The notes beneath the pieces are model-generated. The model saw nothing but the letters and a program-made list of their open reading frames with translations. It was not told the DNA's origin and searched no databases. From Paraburkholderia madseniana (GTDB lineage: Bacteria; Pseudomonadota; Gammaproteobacteria; Burkholderiales; Burkholderiaceae), in the NCBI RefSeq assembly GCF_009690905.1, contig NZ_VOSW01000057.1:1-64000 (forward strand): a DNA stretch of 64,000 nucleotides. The letters are read 5' to 3'. Both the position numbers and the translations under genes were made by a program. This document shows, in pieces, positions 53,588 to 62,498 of this stretch (position 1 is its first letter; each line of letters starts with the position of its first letter).

Positions 53588-53669
53588 CTTGACTCGGCTC
53601 GTTCGCGGCTGACGTGTCATTCTTCGCCCCGTCTTCAGGTCGGCGCTCATCCCAAAAAGTAGTTATAAT

Positions 53670-53687
53670 TGAGCGCGTAATCACTCT
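53670..53687. promoter_or_regulatory. TetR operator, upstream copy
   Basis: TGAGCGCG-TAATCACTCT has a left half identical to the perfect palindrome at 54294-54311 and a diverged right half. It is placed 20 bases before the TetR start, as for autorepression. Confidence 0.5.
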
Positions 53688-53706
53688 ATATTTATGCAGG
53701 CATACG

Positions 53707-54276
53707 ATGGCACGCCCTTTGAGTCCGGAAAAACGCGGCGCCCTGCTGCTGTCCGCAACGCAGACCGTTGCTGAACAGGGCGTGCTGGCCACCACGGCGG
53801 GCATCGCCCGGCGCGCCGGTGTGGCCGAAGGCACCTTGTTCACCTACTTCGAGAGCAAGGACGCCTTGTTCCAGGAACTGTACCTGCACCTGAAGCAGGA
53901 TCTGGCGCGATCCGTGATGCCGGACTATCCGCACGAGGCGGGCTATCGCCAGCGCATGCAGCACGTCTTCGAGCGCTATGTGAATTGGGGGCTGGCCAAC
54001 GCGGCTGGGCGCTTCGCCCTCTCGCGGCTTTCGGCTTCCGGCCACATACTCGACGACACACGGGCACAGGGAATGGGACCGTTTCTGGCGATATCCCAGA
54101 TGATGGAGGACGCCGTGCGCGATGGCGTGCTGGTTGATGCCTCGATCGCATTTCTTTCGTCCATAATCGAGCACATCGCCGACACGACGATCGAGTACGT
54201 CGACAAGCACCCCGAGAGCGCCGAACGTCACCTGCAACTCGGCTTCCATGTCGCCTGGCGGGCAATCACGGTTTAA
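53707..54276 (+). CDS. TetR/AcrR-family repressor
   Basis: 189 residues: HTH (about 10-55; TTAGIARRAGVAEGTLFTYFESKDALFQELY in parts) and an all-helical ligand domain. Start at 53707 by HTH position. It is followed 58 bases later by an SDR gene with a perfect operator in between, so it probably represses itself and that gene in response to the SDR substrate. Confidence 0.87.
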   Translation: MARPLSPEKRGALLLSATQTVAEQGVLATTAGIARRAGVAEGTLFTYFESKDALFQELYLHLKQDLARSVMPDYPHEAGYRQRMQHVFERYVNWGLANAAGRFALSRLSASGHILDDTRAQGMGPFLAISQMMEDAVRDGVLVDASIAFLSSIIEHIADTTIEYVDKHPESAERHLQLGFHVAWRAITV

Positions 54277-54293
54277 AAATTTTCGATCATTAT

Positions 54294-54311
54294 TGAGCGC
54301 GTACGCGCTCA
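54294..54311. promoter_or_regulatory. TetR operator, perfect palindrome
   Basis: TGAGCGCGTACGCGCTCA is self-complementary over all 18 bases and lies 23 bases before the SDR start, between TetR and SDR genes. Confidence 0.7.
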
Positions 54312-54334
54312 TTATTTGTAAGGAGAACGGTATC

Positions 54335-55180
54335 ATGGCAAATCAGAAGTGGTTCATTACCGGCGCGTCCGGCGGTCTCGGGCTCGCCCTCACCGAAAAA
54401 GTACTGGCCCAGGGGCATCCTGTGGTTGCAGCCGTGCGGCGTGTCGAAGCGATGCAGGCGCTGAAGCAGGCCCATCCGGATCTGCTCCAGGTGGAGTCGG
54501 TCGACCTCGCCGATCACGAACAGGTTCGGGCCGCCGCAGCGCGCCATTCCGATGTCGACGTGGTCGTCAACAACGCGGGCGGCGCCGTGATCGGCGCGAT
54601 GGAGGAAATGAGCGAGGCCGATATCGAGCAGCAGATTGCGCTGAATCTGCTGGCACCTATCCACGTCACGCGCGCCTTCCTCGGCGCGTTGCGCGCCAGG
54701 AAACGCGGCACGTTCATCCATGTCACCAGCGTCGGCGGACGTGCGGCCTTCCCGGGAGGCGCGCTGTACCACGCCGCGAAGTTCGGTCTGGAAGGTTTTG
54801 CCGAAGCGGTGAGCCAGGAAATCGCCGAGTTCGGTATCAAGACCATCATCATCGAACCGGGCTCCATCAAGACCGGCTTCGTGGCCAATATCCGCTGGAC
54901 CACAGAACTCGATGAATACAAGGACAGCGCGGTTGGGAAGCTGCGCCGCTGGATCGCGGAGAACGGCGACGCATACGCTTCGGGCGACCCCGTGAAAATG
55001 GCCGACGCCATCTATACGGTCAGCCAGATGCCGGAGCCGCCGCTGCGCACCGTCCTCGGCGGAGATGCCTATTCGGTGCTGGAAGCCGGCTACACCAGGA
55101 GTCTGGCCGCGCTGCAGGCGCAAAAGGACATTGCAGAGTCCGTGATGTTCGAGGGCAAGACCGGCTTCGTGCCCGAGTGA
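54335..55180 (+). CDS. short-chain dehydrogenase/reductase
   Basis: 281 residues, classical SDR: cofactor motif TGASGGLG, NNAG, catalytic Ser in HVTSVGGR and YHAAK. AAGGAG lies at good spacing from the ATG at 54335. The arginines after the first strand (AVRRVEA) point to NADP(H). Substrate unknown; regulation by the adjacent TetR is likely. Confidence 0.88.
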   Translation: MANQKWFITGASGGLGLALTEKVLAQGHPVVAAVRRVEAMQALKQAHPDLLQVESVDLADHEQVRAAAARHSDVDVVVNNAGGAVIGAMEEMSEADIEQQIALNLLAPIHVTRAFLGALRARKRGTFIHVTSVGGRAAFPGGALYHAAKFGLEGFAEAVSQEIAEFGIKTIIIEPGSIKTGFVANIRWTTELDEYKDSAVGKLRRWIAENGDAYASGDPVKMADAIYTVSQMPEPPLRTVLGGDAYSVLEAGYTRSLAALQAQKDIAESVMFEGKTGFVPE

Positions 55181-55250
55181 GCGGTGCCGCTACCCCTCTG
55201 ACGAGGGGTGCGGCGTCTCGTCGAAGCTATGGCATTGCTGCCGTCTTTCA

Positions 55251-55580
55251 TCAATGGATAGGCGTCAGCAGTGCGTAACTTGCGTCAAGCGCGGCGGTAG
55301 AGCTGCGACCTGGACCCCAGCCGAGTGCTTCGCGATAGCTGCCGAGGTGTACACCGTGCGGAAGACGTGCTTCGTCCACCTCGACGGCGGCATCGGCCTG
55401 CGGCGCGACGAACAGGGCATCCGCCGGACAGTACAGCTCGCACATGAAGCAGGTCTGACAGTCGTTCTGCCTCGCGATCCGCGGAATGCCGCCTTCCACC
55501 GCCTCGAACACGTTGGTGGGACATGCGCGCACGCAGATATTGCATCCCGTGCAGCGCGATTCGCTCAAAATTTCGATCAT
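55251..55580 (-). CDS. 2x[4Fe-4S] ferredoxin, AprB-like
   Basis: 109 residues with two C-x2-C-x2-C-x3-CP clusters (CTGCNICVRACP, CQTCFMCELYCP) and a C-terminal tail of about 40 residues, as in the electron-transfer subunits of AprA/fumarate-reductase-like flavoproteins. Its ATG overlaps the stop of the flavoprotein gene, so the two form one complex. Confidence 0.82.
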   Translation of the reverse strand: MIEILSESRCTGCNICVRACPTNVFEAVEGGIPRIARQNDCQTCFMCELYCPADALFVAPQADAAVEVDEARLPHGVHLGSYREALGWGPGRSSTAALDASYALLTPIH

Positions 55581-57241
55581 GCATGGGCTCCTTGATGTTC
55601 AGCCGGCACCAACCCCGTGTCCACCTCCTTGCTGCGGACCCATACGTCGTCGAGACCTCCGCTGATCAACCTGTGGCGCTGCCCGGCATCGATCGACTTA
55701 TATTCCACGCGTCGATGCATGCCGCGCGTCTCGGTACGTACCTGCGCGCTGCGATACATCCAGCGCGCGGTCGCCACCATCGCCGCCGCCTCTCGCGCAC
55801 GCACGACCTCGTGCGCATCGCGTGCCGGCGAGCTTGCGCGCAAGCTCGCCCACAGTGCATCGAGGCGGCTGAGCGAATCATCCAGCAGGTCGCCGCTGCG
55901 CGTCCAGTTACGCTCATAGGGGAACACCTCGTCTTGCACGGCCTTCACGACACTCGCGCTGTCAAAGGACGTGTTGTGCGACGTGTCGCGCAAGCCGACA
56001 TCGCCCGCGCAATAGAGTCTGCCGATGCCGATGCCGATGCCGGCCCCGGCGCGACGCTTCGCGAGCGCGTGGTCGGCAGCACCGGCACCCGCCCAGAAAC
56101 CCGACGACATCGCCCATGCTGCGTTGTGGCTACCGCCTCCGGTGAACCCGCCGCAAATCATCTCGCGTGTCGCGGCGTCGCCTGAAGCATAGAGACCCTC
56201 CAGCGACGTCGAACAATCGCGGCCCGTGACATGCAGGCCACCGGTTCCGCGAACCGTCCCTTCCAACCTGAGCGTTACCGGGAAGTGCTGGGTGAAGGGA
56301 TCGATTCCCAGCCGGTCGAAAGGCACGAAGAAGTTCGGTTGCGCCGTGCGCATCCACACGCGAACCTGTTCGTCGGCTCGATCGAGACAGGCGAAAACAC
56401 GGCGCGTCTGCAGCTCGCGCGCGATGACGCTGCGCCCGAATGCCGAGCCCGCTCCCTCGAGCTTCACGCCCTGCTCGTCGTAGAACGTCGCCCACTTATA
56501 GAAGAGAGATTTGGTGACCGAAGCGAATGCCGGACCAAGACCATAGGCATTCGAGAACTCCATGCCGGACATCTCCGCGCCCACCTCGGCGGCCATCAAG
56601 TGGCCGTCGCCAGTCAGCACGTTGCAGCCGAGCGCGCGGCTCTGAAACGCGCAGCCGCCCGTTGCAATCACCACGGCCTTCGCGCGCACGACCCACGTTC
56701 CCCCGCTCTGGCGCTGCACGCCGCGCGCGCCGGCAACCGCGCCGCCCCCATCCACGAGTAGTTCGAGGGCCGGGTTGTGATTGAGGATGCATGCACCGCT
56801 CTCCTTCACGCGCTTGCGCATCAGCCGCATATAATCCGGCCCCTGCAGCGATGTGCGCTGCGCCTCGCCGTTTTCGTCGACGGGAAACGGATAGCCCCAT
56901 TCCGCAAGTTGGTGGACGTTCACCCAGGTTTGCTCAAGGACGCGATCCATCCAGTCGTGTTCCGCAAGCTGGCCTCCCAGATCAAAACGGCTCTGTTTCG
57001 CCCGCTCGCGCGTATCGCTCAGCGGCGAGACATACCAGATCGCGGTGCCTGACGGCGCCGTCGCGCCCGACGTCCCGCAGAAGCCCTTGTCCGCGAGCAC
57101 GACCGTCGCCCCTCTCGCTGCAGCGCTAATCGCGGCCCAGGTGCCGGCCGGACCGCCACCGATGACGAGCACATCGACATCATGACGCGTGGCTGCGGTT
57201 GCATCGTCCAGCGCGCCGCCGCTCACAATCGGTTGACTCAT
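55577..57241 (-). CDS. FAD-binding oxidoreductase, AprA/FrdA-like
   Basis: 554 residues. FAD motif VLVIGGGPAGTWAAISAAARGA, followed by FRD/SDH-family segments (GFCGTSGATAPSG, ATGGCAFQSRALGCNVLTGDG, GLYASGDAATREMICGGFTGGG). It is closer to adenylylsulfate-reductase-like subunits than to SDH. A GIGIGIG run (minus-strand tandem GAT-type hexamers, 56021-56038) is inserted before the C-terminal domain. With the ferredoxin it should oxidise or reduce a small acid; no sulfate-activation gene is near, so the substrate is unknown. Confidence 0.78.
   Translation of the reverse strand: MSQPIVSGGALDDATAATRHDVDVLVIGGGPAGTWAAISAAARGATVVLADKGFCGTSGATAPSGTAIWYVSPLSDTRERAKQSRFDLGGQLAEHDWMDRVLEQTWVNVHQLAEWGYPFPVDENGEAQRTSLQGPDYMRLMRKRVKESGACILNHNPALELLVDGGGAVAGARGVQRQSGGTWVVRAKAVVIATGGCAFQSRALGCNVLTGDGHLMAAEVGAEMSGMEFSNAYGLGPAFASVTKSLFYKWATFYDEQGVKLEGAGSAFGRSVIARELQTRRVFACLDRADEQVRVWMRTAQPNFFVPFDRLGIDPFTQHFPVTLRLEGTVRGTGGLHVTGRDCSTSLEGLYASGDAATREMICGGFTGGGSHNAAWAMSSGFWAGAGAADHALAKRRAGAGIGIGIGRLYCAGDVGLRDTSHNTSFDSASVVKAVQDEVFPYERNWTRSGDLLDDSLSRLDALWASLRASSPARDAHEVVRAREAAAMVATARWMYRSAQVRTETRGMHRRVEYKSIDAGQRHRLISGGLDDVWVRSKEVDTGLVPAEHQGAHA
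56021..56042. repeat. GCCGAT hexamer tandem repeat inside a gene
   Basis: GCCGAT three times followed by GCCG, encoding the Gly-Ile run of the flavoprotein. Such runs can vary by slippage in steps of two codons without breaking the frame. Confidence 0.75.
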
Positions 57242-57365
57242 GTAAATCTTCTCCCATTAGGGCGAGATCCAAACGGCTCGCGTTCCAACGTCCCGCCGGC
57301 TGACGTCCGGCGGCTCACAAGAAAAAACGTCCTTAAAGCGGCCCTTCATCCATGCCGCGAAACGC

Positions 57366-57422
57366 GTTTATCGTTTATCGTTTATCGCCCGAGACATTTC
57401 ATTCGCACAGCTCGCGTTTATC
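57366..57422. repeat. GTTTATC heptamer repeats between flavoprotein and Crp genes
   Basis: GTTTATC occurs three times head to tail (57366-57386) and once more at 57416-57422, the outer ones both within CGCGTTTATCG. Direct repeats in a divergent promoter region suggest a regulator binding site or a slippage array. Confidence 0.6.
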
Positions 57423-57458
57423 GATACTCGCCTCAAACACTCCGAACCGGACTGCCGC

Positions 57459-58304
57459 ATGCAAGCTTCACCCCGAAACCTTTCCCCGGTCGACCGCGCT
57501 GAAGACATCTCCGCCAAAGCAGCGGCAAATCTGCCATTGCAGTCGAGCGGCCGCGACCTGTCACACAGGCAGCGGGAGATCATATGGACTGCGTTCCGTA
57601 ACCATGAAGCCCTGCGCGCGTGGCCGGAAGCCGTCCTCGACGCCCTCGTCGAAGCTGGCTATCTGCGCACGTATGCAGATGGCGAGCTGATTTATCTCGC
57701 CAACGATCCCTGCACGGATGTCCACATCATTCTTTCCGGCATGCTCGAATGGGGATGGCCAAGCGCTCAGGGCATTCGAGCCGTCGAGACGTTCATCCCG
57801 CCGGGCGAGCTGGCCAATCTCACCGCCGTGATGACCGATCAGCGCTCCATTCATAACCAGCGGGCGCGCGGACTCACCCGGCTTTTTCACATTCCCGCAG
57901 ATGCGTTGAACGCCGCACTCGAACGCGATCCAACGCTCAACGCAAGCCTGCTCCGGCTACTTGCCACGCGTGCACGCCACCTTCACGACTGCCTCGGCAA
58001 TCTTGGTTTGATGTCGTTTCGCGCGCGCCTCGCCGGCCATTTACTCGCACTCGGCAAACGCTACGGCCACACTGATAACGATGGCGTGACGCTCGGCATC
58101 CGTCTGTCGCAGGAAGATCTGGCTGCGCTGCTCATGGCCTCACGCCAGCACGTCAACAAGGAGCTGCGCTGGTTCATAGACCGGCAACTCGTGCGCGTCC
58201 GGTACGGCCGAATCACCTTGGTAGATACCGCCGAACTCGAGTCCATTGTCAGGCAACCACCTGCCCATTCGATTGAACCGTTCGAGCCGCACCGCCCCGC
58301 TTGA
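57459..58304 (+). CDS. Crp/Fnr-family transcriptional regulator
   Basis: 281 residues with an N-terminal extension of about 45 residues, a cyclic-nucleotide-binding-like domain (about 55-165) and a Crp-type HTH (LSQEDLAALLMASRQHVNKELRWF). The four cysteines of Fnr are absent, so it does not look like an oxygen sensor. Divergent from the flavoprotein gene, so probably its regulator. Confidence 0.85.
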   Translation: MQASPRNLSPVDRAEDISAKAAANLPLQSSGRDLSHRQREIIWTAFRNHEALRAWPEAVLDALVEAGYLRTYADGELIYLANDPCTDVHIILSGMLEWGWPSAQGIRAVETFIPPGELANLTAVMTDQRSIHNQRARGLTRLFHIPADALNAALERDPTLNASLLRLLATRARHLHDCLGNLGLMSFRARLAGHLLALGKRYGHTDNDGVTLGIRLSQEDLAALLMASRQHVNKELRWFIDRQLVRVRYGRITLVDTAELESIVRQPPAHSIEPFEPHRPA

Positions 58305-58453
58305 GCAGCCGTACCAGATCGCTAACGGTACGACCTTTCGCGGTCGTATTCGAACGACGACGGGGTCATTATCCAGGTTGGCTGATTGGGCAATCTGTCG
58401 TTGACACGACAGTGCTTTGCTGTTTTTCTTTTATCTAAATCTGTCGCAACCCA

Positions 58454-59827
58454 CTAACACTCAACGCAATCGATCCGATTTCTCGTCGAAGCGCGGCTAA
58501 GGAAAACAAGCATCAGACACGATGCCAATGCGGGCACCGCAGCCGCGACAAACAACGCGGTATTCGACCATTGCAGCCTGATCAGTTGTCCGGCCACGAC
58601 AGGACCGATAATTGAGCCTGCCCGGCCGATTCCCAGACTCCAGCCGACCCCGGTGGCCCGCAGCGAGGTTGGATAGAGCGTCGCGGTCAACGCGTTGACC
58701 GCCGGCTGCCCACCGACGATGCAGATTCCGCTTATCAGCACGACGGCATAGCGCAACCCCGTTGATAGATCGGGAAGACCAACCGATGCCACCGAAAATG
58801 TCGCCACCAGAAAACTGAGCGCCAGGACACGATAGAAGCCGAAACGGTCCATCAACGGGCCCAGCAGCAGCGCACCCGCAGTACCGCCGATCTGCAACGA
58901 GGTGCCGATGAGTACAGCCGTCGACACCCCGTGGCCAACTCGCAAGGAAAGCATCGGAAGCCAGTTCGACAGGAAAAAGAGATCAAGCAGGTTCGCGAAG
59001 TTGATCCCCCATAGCAACAGCGTAGTCGTGCCGCGACCGTGGCGAAAGAGCTCGCCAACGGAGGCCTTCGCTTGCGGCTGCCCGCGAACGGCAAAGCGGG
59101 TCCCCGGTGCAAGCTGGACGTTCGGCGCGATTCGCCCAAGCCACTGAGCCACCCTTTCCAGGCTGCGCTGTTTGACCACCAGCAGTTGGAGCGATTCCGG
59201 CAGATACCTGGCCATCGGGACGGCAATGAGCAGCGGCAATACGCCCCCAACGAAGAACACCGACCTCCAGCCCATCGACGGAAGCAAGGCTGCGCAGAGA
59301 AGTCCTCCAGCAATTGCCCCACCCGTGAAGCCACACGAGACCCAGGTCATCAGCGATGCCCGATATTTCTGCGGACTGTATTCGCTGACCAACGCGATAG
59401 CGTTACCCATCACGCCGCCGATACCGAAACCGGTCAGGAAACGAAGGACAAGAAATTCCGGCACACTCTGAACCAGGGTGGTACCGAGCATGCATAGCCC
59501 ATAGAAAACAGTCGCGCCGATGAGCACCGGCCGACGCCCCGCGCGATCGGCCATGGCGCCGAGAACGATGGAGCCCGCGAGCATCCCCAGCAAACCGGCA
59601 CCGAAGATGGGGCCGAGTTCGGCCGGGCTGATGCCCCACGCACGGACAATCGCAGGCGCGACAAAACCCATGGTCTGCACGTCGAACCCATCCATCACCA
59701 CCGAGCAACCGATCATCACCATGATCCATTTCTGGAAGGTGCTCAGTGGCTGGCTATCGATCAACGCGCCAATGTCGACGATCGGAGCAGGCGCCTGTTC
59801 GACTCGCTGCGCAGTATCGGGGGTCAC
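58454..59827 (-). CDS. MFS transporter, aromatic acid:H+ symporter (AAHS) family
   Basis: 457 residues, twelve membrane segments. The AAHS signature DGFDVQTMGFVAPAI is at the end of helix 1, followed by GAMADRAGRRP in the 2-3 loop. PcaK/BenK-type proteins import benzoate-like acids. Downstream of the aromatic aldehyde dehydrogenase gene on the same strand; the gap of 119 bases may hold a second promoter. Confidence 0.86.
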   Translation of the reverse strand: MTPDTAQRVEQAPAPIVDIGALIDSQPLSTFQKWIMVMIGCSVVMDGFDVQTMGFVAPAIVRAWGISPAELGPIFGAGLLGMLAGSIVLGAMADRAGRRPVLIGATVFYGLCMLGTTLVQSVPEFLVLRFLTGFGIGGVMGNAIALVSEYSPQKYRASLMTWVSCGFTGGAIAGGLLCAALLPSMGWRSVFFVGGVLPLLIAVPMARYLPESLQLLVVKQRSLERVAQWLGRIAPNVQLAPGTRFAVRGQPQAKASVGELFRHGRGTTTLLLWGINFANLLDLFFLSNWLPMLSLRVGHGVSTAVLIGTSLQIGGTAGALLLGPLMDRFGFYRVLALSFLVATFSVASVGLPDLSTGLRYAVVLISGICIVGGQPAVNALTATLYPTSLRATGVGWSLGIGRAGSIIGPVVAGQLIRLQWSNTALFVAAAVPALASCLMLVFLSRASTRNRIDCVEC

Positions 59828-59946
59828 TATTCACCTCACTCCGTTTGCGCATCAAATCGTGCGCCAATGGGTCATTTCTGTCTTCTCGACGTTGCCGGGC
59901 GACGCGGATCCGTGCCCGTATGCGGCGAGCCCGGCACAACAGCTTT

Positions 59947-61416
59947 CTAGAACGGATAAGCCGGAAGTTCGTCGCGGCTCGTCACCCACTGCCATTCCGT
60001 GAACTGGTCGATGTTGGTCAGGGTGCTGTAGTTATGTCCGTTGCCGGACAAACCCAGACCGCCCATCGGACCAAACACCTCGTGCATGACCGTCTGATCA
60101 TTGATGTGGACGATGCCGGCGTGCAGTCGGTCCGCAATCCGCTGGGCGCGACGCAAATCCGAAGAAGCCACTGCCGCCACCAGGCCATACCGATTCTGAT
60201 TGGCGAGCATTACCGCTTCGTCATCGTTCTTGAACACGGTCACCGCGGCGACGGGACCAAAAATCTCTTCCTCGAACGCAGGCATCCCCGGCGCGACGTC
60301 CACCAAGACGGTCGGGTTAAAAAACAGCCCGTCGCGAGTCCCACCGGCGAGAAGCTTCGCGCCCTTGCTCACAGACTCCGCGACGATGCGATCGACGTTT
60401 GCGGCCTGCCGTTCATTGATGATGGGGCCGAGATGGACATTGCCCTTGAAAGGGTCGCCAACCGATAGCGCCTTAGTTCGCCTGACGAGGCTTTCAATGT
60501 AGGCGTCAGCAATGCGTTCATGAACGAGATGCCGGCCCGCGGACATGCAGACTTGCCCCTGATGCAAAAACGATCCCCACGCTCCAGCGCTCGCCGCAGC
60601 TTCGATATCGACGTCGTCAAGCACGATGTAGGGATTCTTGCCGCCGAGTTCGAGGCTCGCTCGCTTGAGCAAGCCGCCTGCTACGGCGCCGATCGCCTGC
60701 CCAACCCGCGTGGATCCCGTGAAGCTGATCATGTTGACAAGCGGATCCCGGACCAGCGCGTCACCGGTTTCCGCCGCACCGGGAAGGACATGGAACAGCC
60801 CCTCAGGCAGCCCCGCAGCTTCGAAGAGCCGCGCATACAGGACACCGCCGCTGACCGGCGATTGCGGGTCGGGCTTGAGCAGCACTGCATTGCCGGTGGC
60901 CAACGCAGGAGCGATGGCGCGCGCCGCCAGAATGAACGGGGAATTCCATGGAGTAATGACGCCGACCACGCCCATTGGAATTCTGCGCGCTACGCTACGC
61001 CGCTCCTTCACGTCGCTTGTCGTGATCATCCCGGTTGGCTGGCTGCCCAATGCTGCAGCCTCGAGAATCTCGCGTATCGCCAACTTCACCTCCAGTTGCC
61101 CCTTGGGCCGTATCGACCCGGTCTCGCGGACAATCTGAACGGCGATCTCCTCTTTGTGCACCTCCAGCAAACGGGCGACCTCGCGCAACACATCCCCTCG
61201 CTGCGGCCCCGGCGTCGCGGCCCAGGCGCGTTGCGCATCGGTCGCGATCGCGGCGGCGGCGGACACATCGGCAGCCGATGCGCAACCAATCGATCCCATT
61301 TCCGCGCCGGTCGCCTTCTCGGTCACCGGGATCGTCCCCGCGCCTCCGGTCTTCCATCCGCCGCTATAGATTTTGTTACGCCACACTTCTGCTGGTGCCA
61401 ATTCAGTCACGGACAT
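59947..61416 (-). CDS. aromatic aldehyde dehydrogenase (benzaldehyde/vanillin type)
   Basis: 489 residues from the ATG at 61416 (AGGAG eight bases upstream). ALDH motifs: LELGGKNPY with the catalytic Glu and QVCMSAGR with the nucleophile Cys (GQVCMSA), PWNSPF, FTGSTRVG. Sequence style is that of vanillin/benzaldehyde dehydrogenases. It would oxidise a hydroxybenzaldehyde to the acid for the decarboxylase upstream (22 bases away). Confidence 0.85.
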   Translation of the reverse strand: MSVTELAPAEVWRNKIYSGGWKTGGAGTIPVTEKATGAEMGSIGCASAADVSAAAAIATDAQRAWAATPGPQRGDVLREVARLLEVHKEEIAVQIVRETGSIRPKGQLEVKLAIREILEAAALGSQPTGMITTSDVKERRSVARRIPMGVVGVITPWNSPFILAARAIAPALATGNAVLLKPDPQSPVSGGVLYARLFEAAGLPEGLFHVLPGAAETGDALVRDPLVNMISFTGSTRVGQAIGAVAGGLLKRASLELGGKNPYIVLDDVDIEAAASAGAWGSFLHQGQVCMSAGRHLVHERIADAYIESLVRRTKALSVGDPFKGNVHLGPIINERQAANVDRIVAESVSKGAKLLAGGTRDGLFFNPTVLVDVAPGMPAFEEEIFGPVAAVTVFKNDDEAVMLANQNRYGLVAAVASSDLRRAQRIADRLHAGIVHINDQTVMHEVFGPMGGLGLSGNGHNYSTLTNIDQFTEWQWVTSRDELPAYPF

Positions 61417-61438
61417 TCGATTTCTCCTATTCCTCGCA

Positions 61439-62410
61439 TCATTCAAGACCGAACAAACGCTGTGCGTTTTCCCGTCCAATCTTCACGCGATCGGTTTCGC
61501 TGATCGAGCATGTGTCGAACCACTGGGACGCCTCGTCATGCGTTTCGAACGGATAGTCGACCGAATACATGATCCGGTCACTGCCCATTTCCAGCATCGT
61601 GGACAGCAGCGTCTGGGTTCTGAAATTGCCGCTCGTCGTGACGTAGACGTTCTCCCTGAGGTATTCGCCCACGCTGCGCTTGCAGGGCAATCCTCGTGGT
61701 GCCTTTTGAAGAATGTGGTCGACACGCCAGACGTTGAACGGAATCCCTTCGCCGAGATGGCCGAGAATCATCTGCAACCCAGGATTGCGGTCGAAGAGAC
61801 CTGACGTCATCAGCCTCAGTGCGTGAATGCTCGTTTCAACCGCGAACGCCCAGGTCGCCGCGGTCAGCCACGGAAAACCGTCGTAGATCGGTTCGCGGGA
61901 CGGCAACGGATCGCGAGGATGCATATAGAAAGGCTTGCCGAGCGCCGCCGCGCTCGCCCAGAAATCGGTGTACTGCGGGGCGTCGTAGTACACGACATTT
62001 TCCGCATCGCCCACCTGGGAAAAGCCGTTCACCATGAAGCCGTGGAATCCGAGATCCTTCACGCTCCGCTCGAGTTCACGTGCCGCCGCTTCGGGGTCCT
62101 GCATAGGCAACGCGGCAAATCCACCCAAACGGGATGGATGGCGGCCAACATGTTCTGCGAGGACATCATTGGCCCGCCGCGCAACATCGATCGCCTGCTT
62201 GATGTCCGGGATACCCTGGATGCCGGGCGAGTTGAGCGACAAGATTGAATACTCGGTTCCGCCCTGCTCCATCCGCTCGAGTCTCTGCTGCTCGATGTCC
62301 ATCAGATTGGACTTCAGCATTTCCCAAACGGCGGCAGGCGCATAAATTTTCGACTGCTCGATAGTGAGGTCTATCGCAAAGTGTTCTTCAAGTGCAATCT
62401 TGTTTCTCAT
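61439..62410 (-). CDS. amidohydrolase-family decarboxylase, gamma-resorcylate/2,3-dihydroxybenzoate type
   Basis: 323 residues from the ATG at 62410 (GGAG eight bases upstream). The sequence runs closely parallel to gamma-resorcylate decarboxylase as I remember it: KVALEEHF-like start (KIALEEHFAI), ILSLNSPGIQGIPD, FGAALVNGFSQ-like HGFMVNGFSQ, YMHPRDPLP, ILGHLGEG, SVDYPFE and a late D in TDWP/VDYP. Zn ligands E8, H10, H164-region and D287-region fit. It removes CO2 from a dihydroxybenzoate to give resorcinol or catechol. First gene of a catabolic operon. Confidence 0.82.
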   Translation of the reverse strand: MRNKIALEEHFAIDLTIEQSKIYAPAAVWEMLKSNLMDIEQQRLERMEQGGTEYSILSLNSPGIQGIPDIKQAIDVARRANDVLAEHVGRHPSRLGGFAALPMQDPEAAARELERSVKDLGFHGFMVNGFSQVGDAENVVYYDAPQYTDFWASAAALGKPFYMHPRDPLPSREPIYDGFPWLTAATWAFAVETSIHALRLMTSGLFDRNPGLQMILGHLGEGIPFNVWRVDHILQKAPRGLPCKRSVGEYLRENVYVTTSGNFRTQTLLSTMLEMGSDRIMYSVDYPFETHDEASQWFDTCSISETDRVKIGRENAQRLFGLE

Positions 62411-62498
62411 TGATCGGCTCCAATTCAAGGCATCGCAACCTCATCTGCAAAGGGAAGATGAGGCGCATCACACGGGTTTGTCCCAGAAGCTAATTTAT

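Noticed and set aside
55192..55209. Hairpin ACCCCT/AGGGGT between the SDR and ferredoxin genes
   Set aside because: Short stem without a T run; may help terminate but is not convincing.
58329..58348. Hairpin TACGACC/GGTCGTA between the Crp and transporter genes
   Set aside because: Seven-base stem without a T run on either side; too weak to call a terminator.
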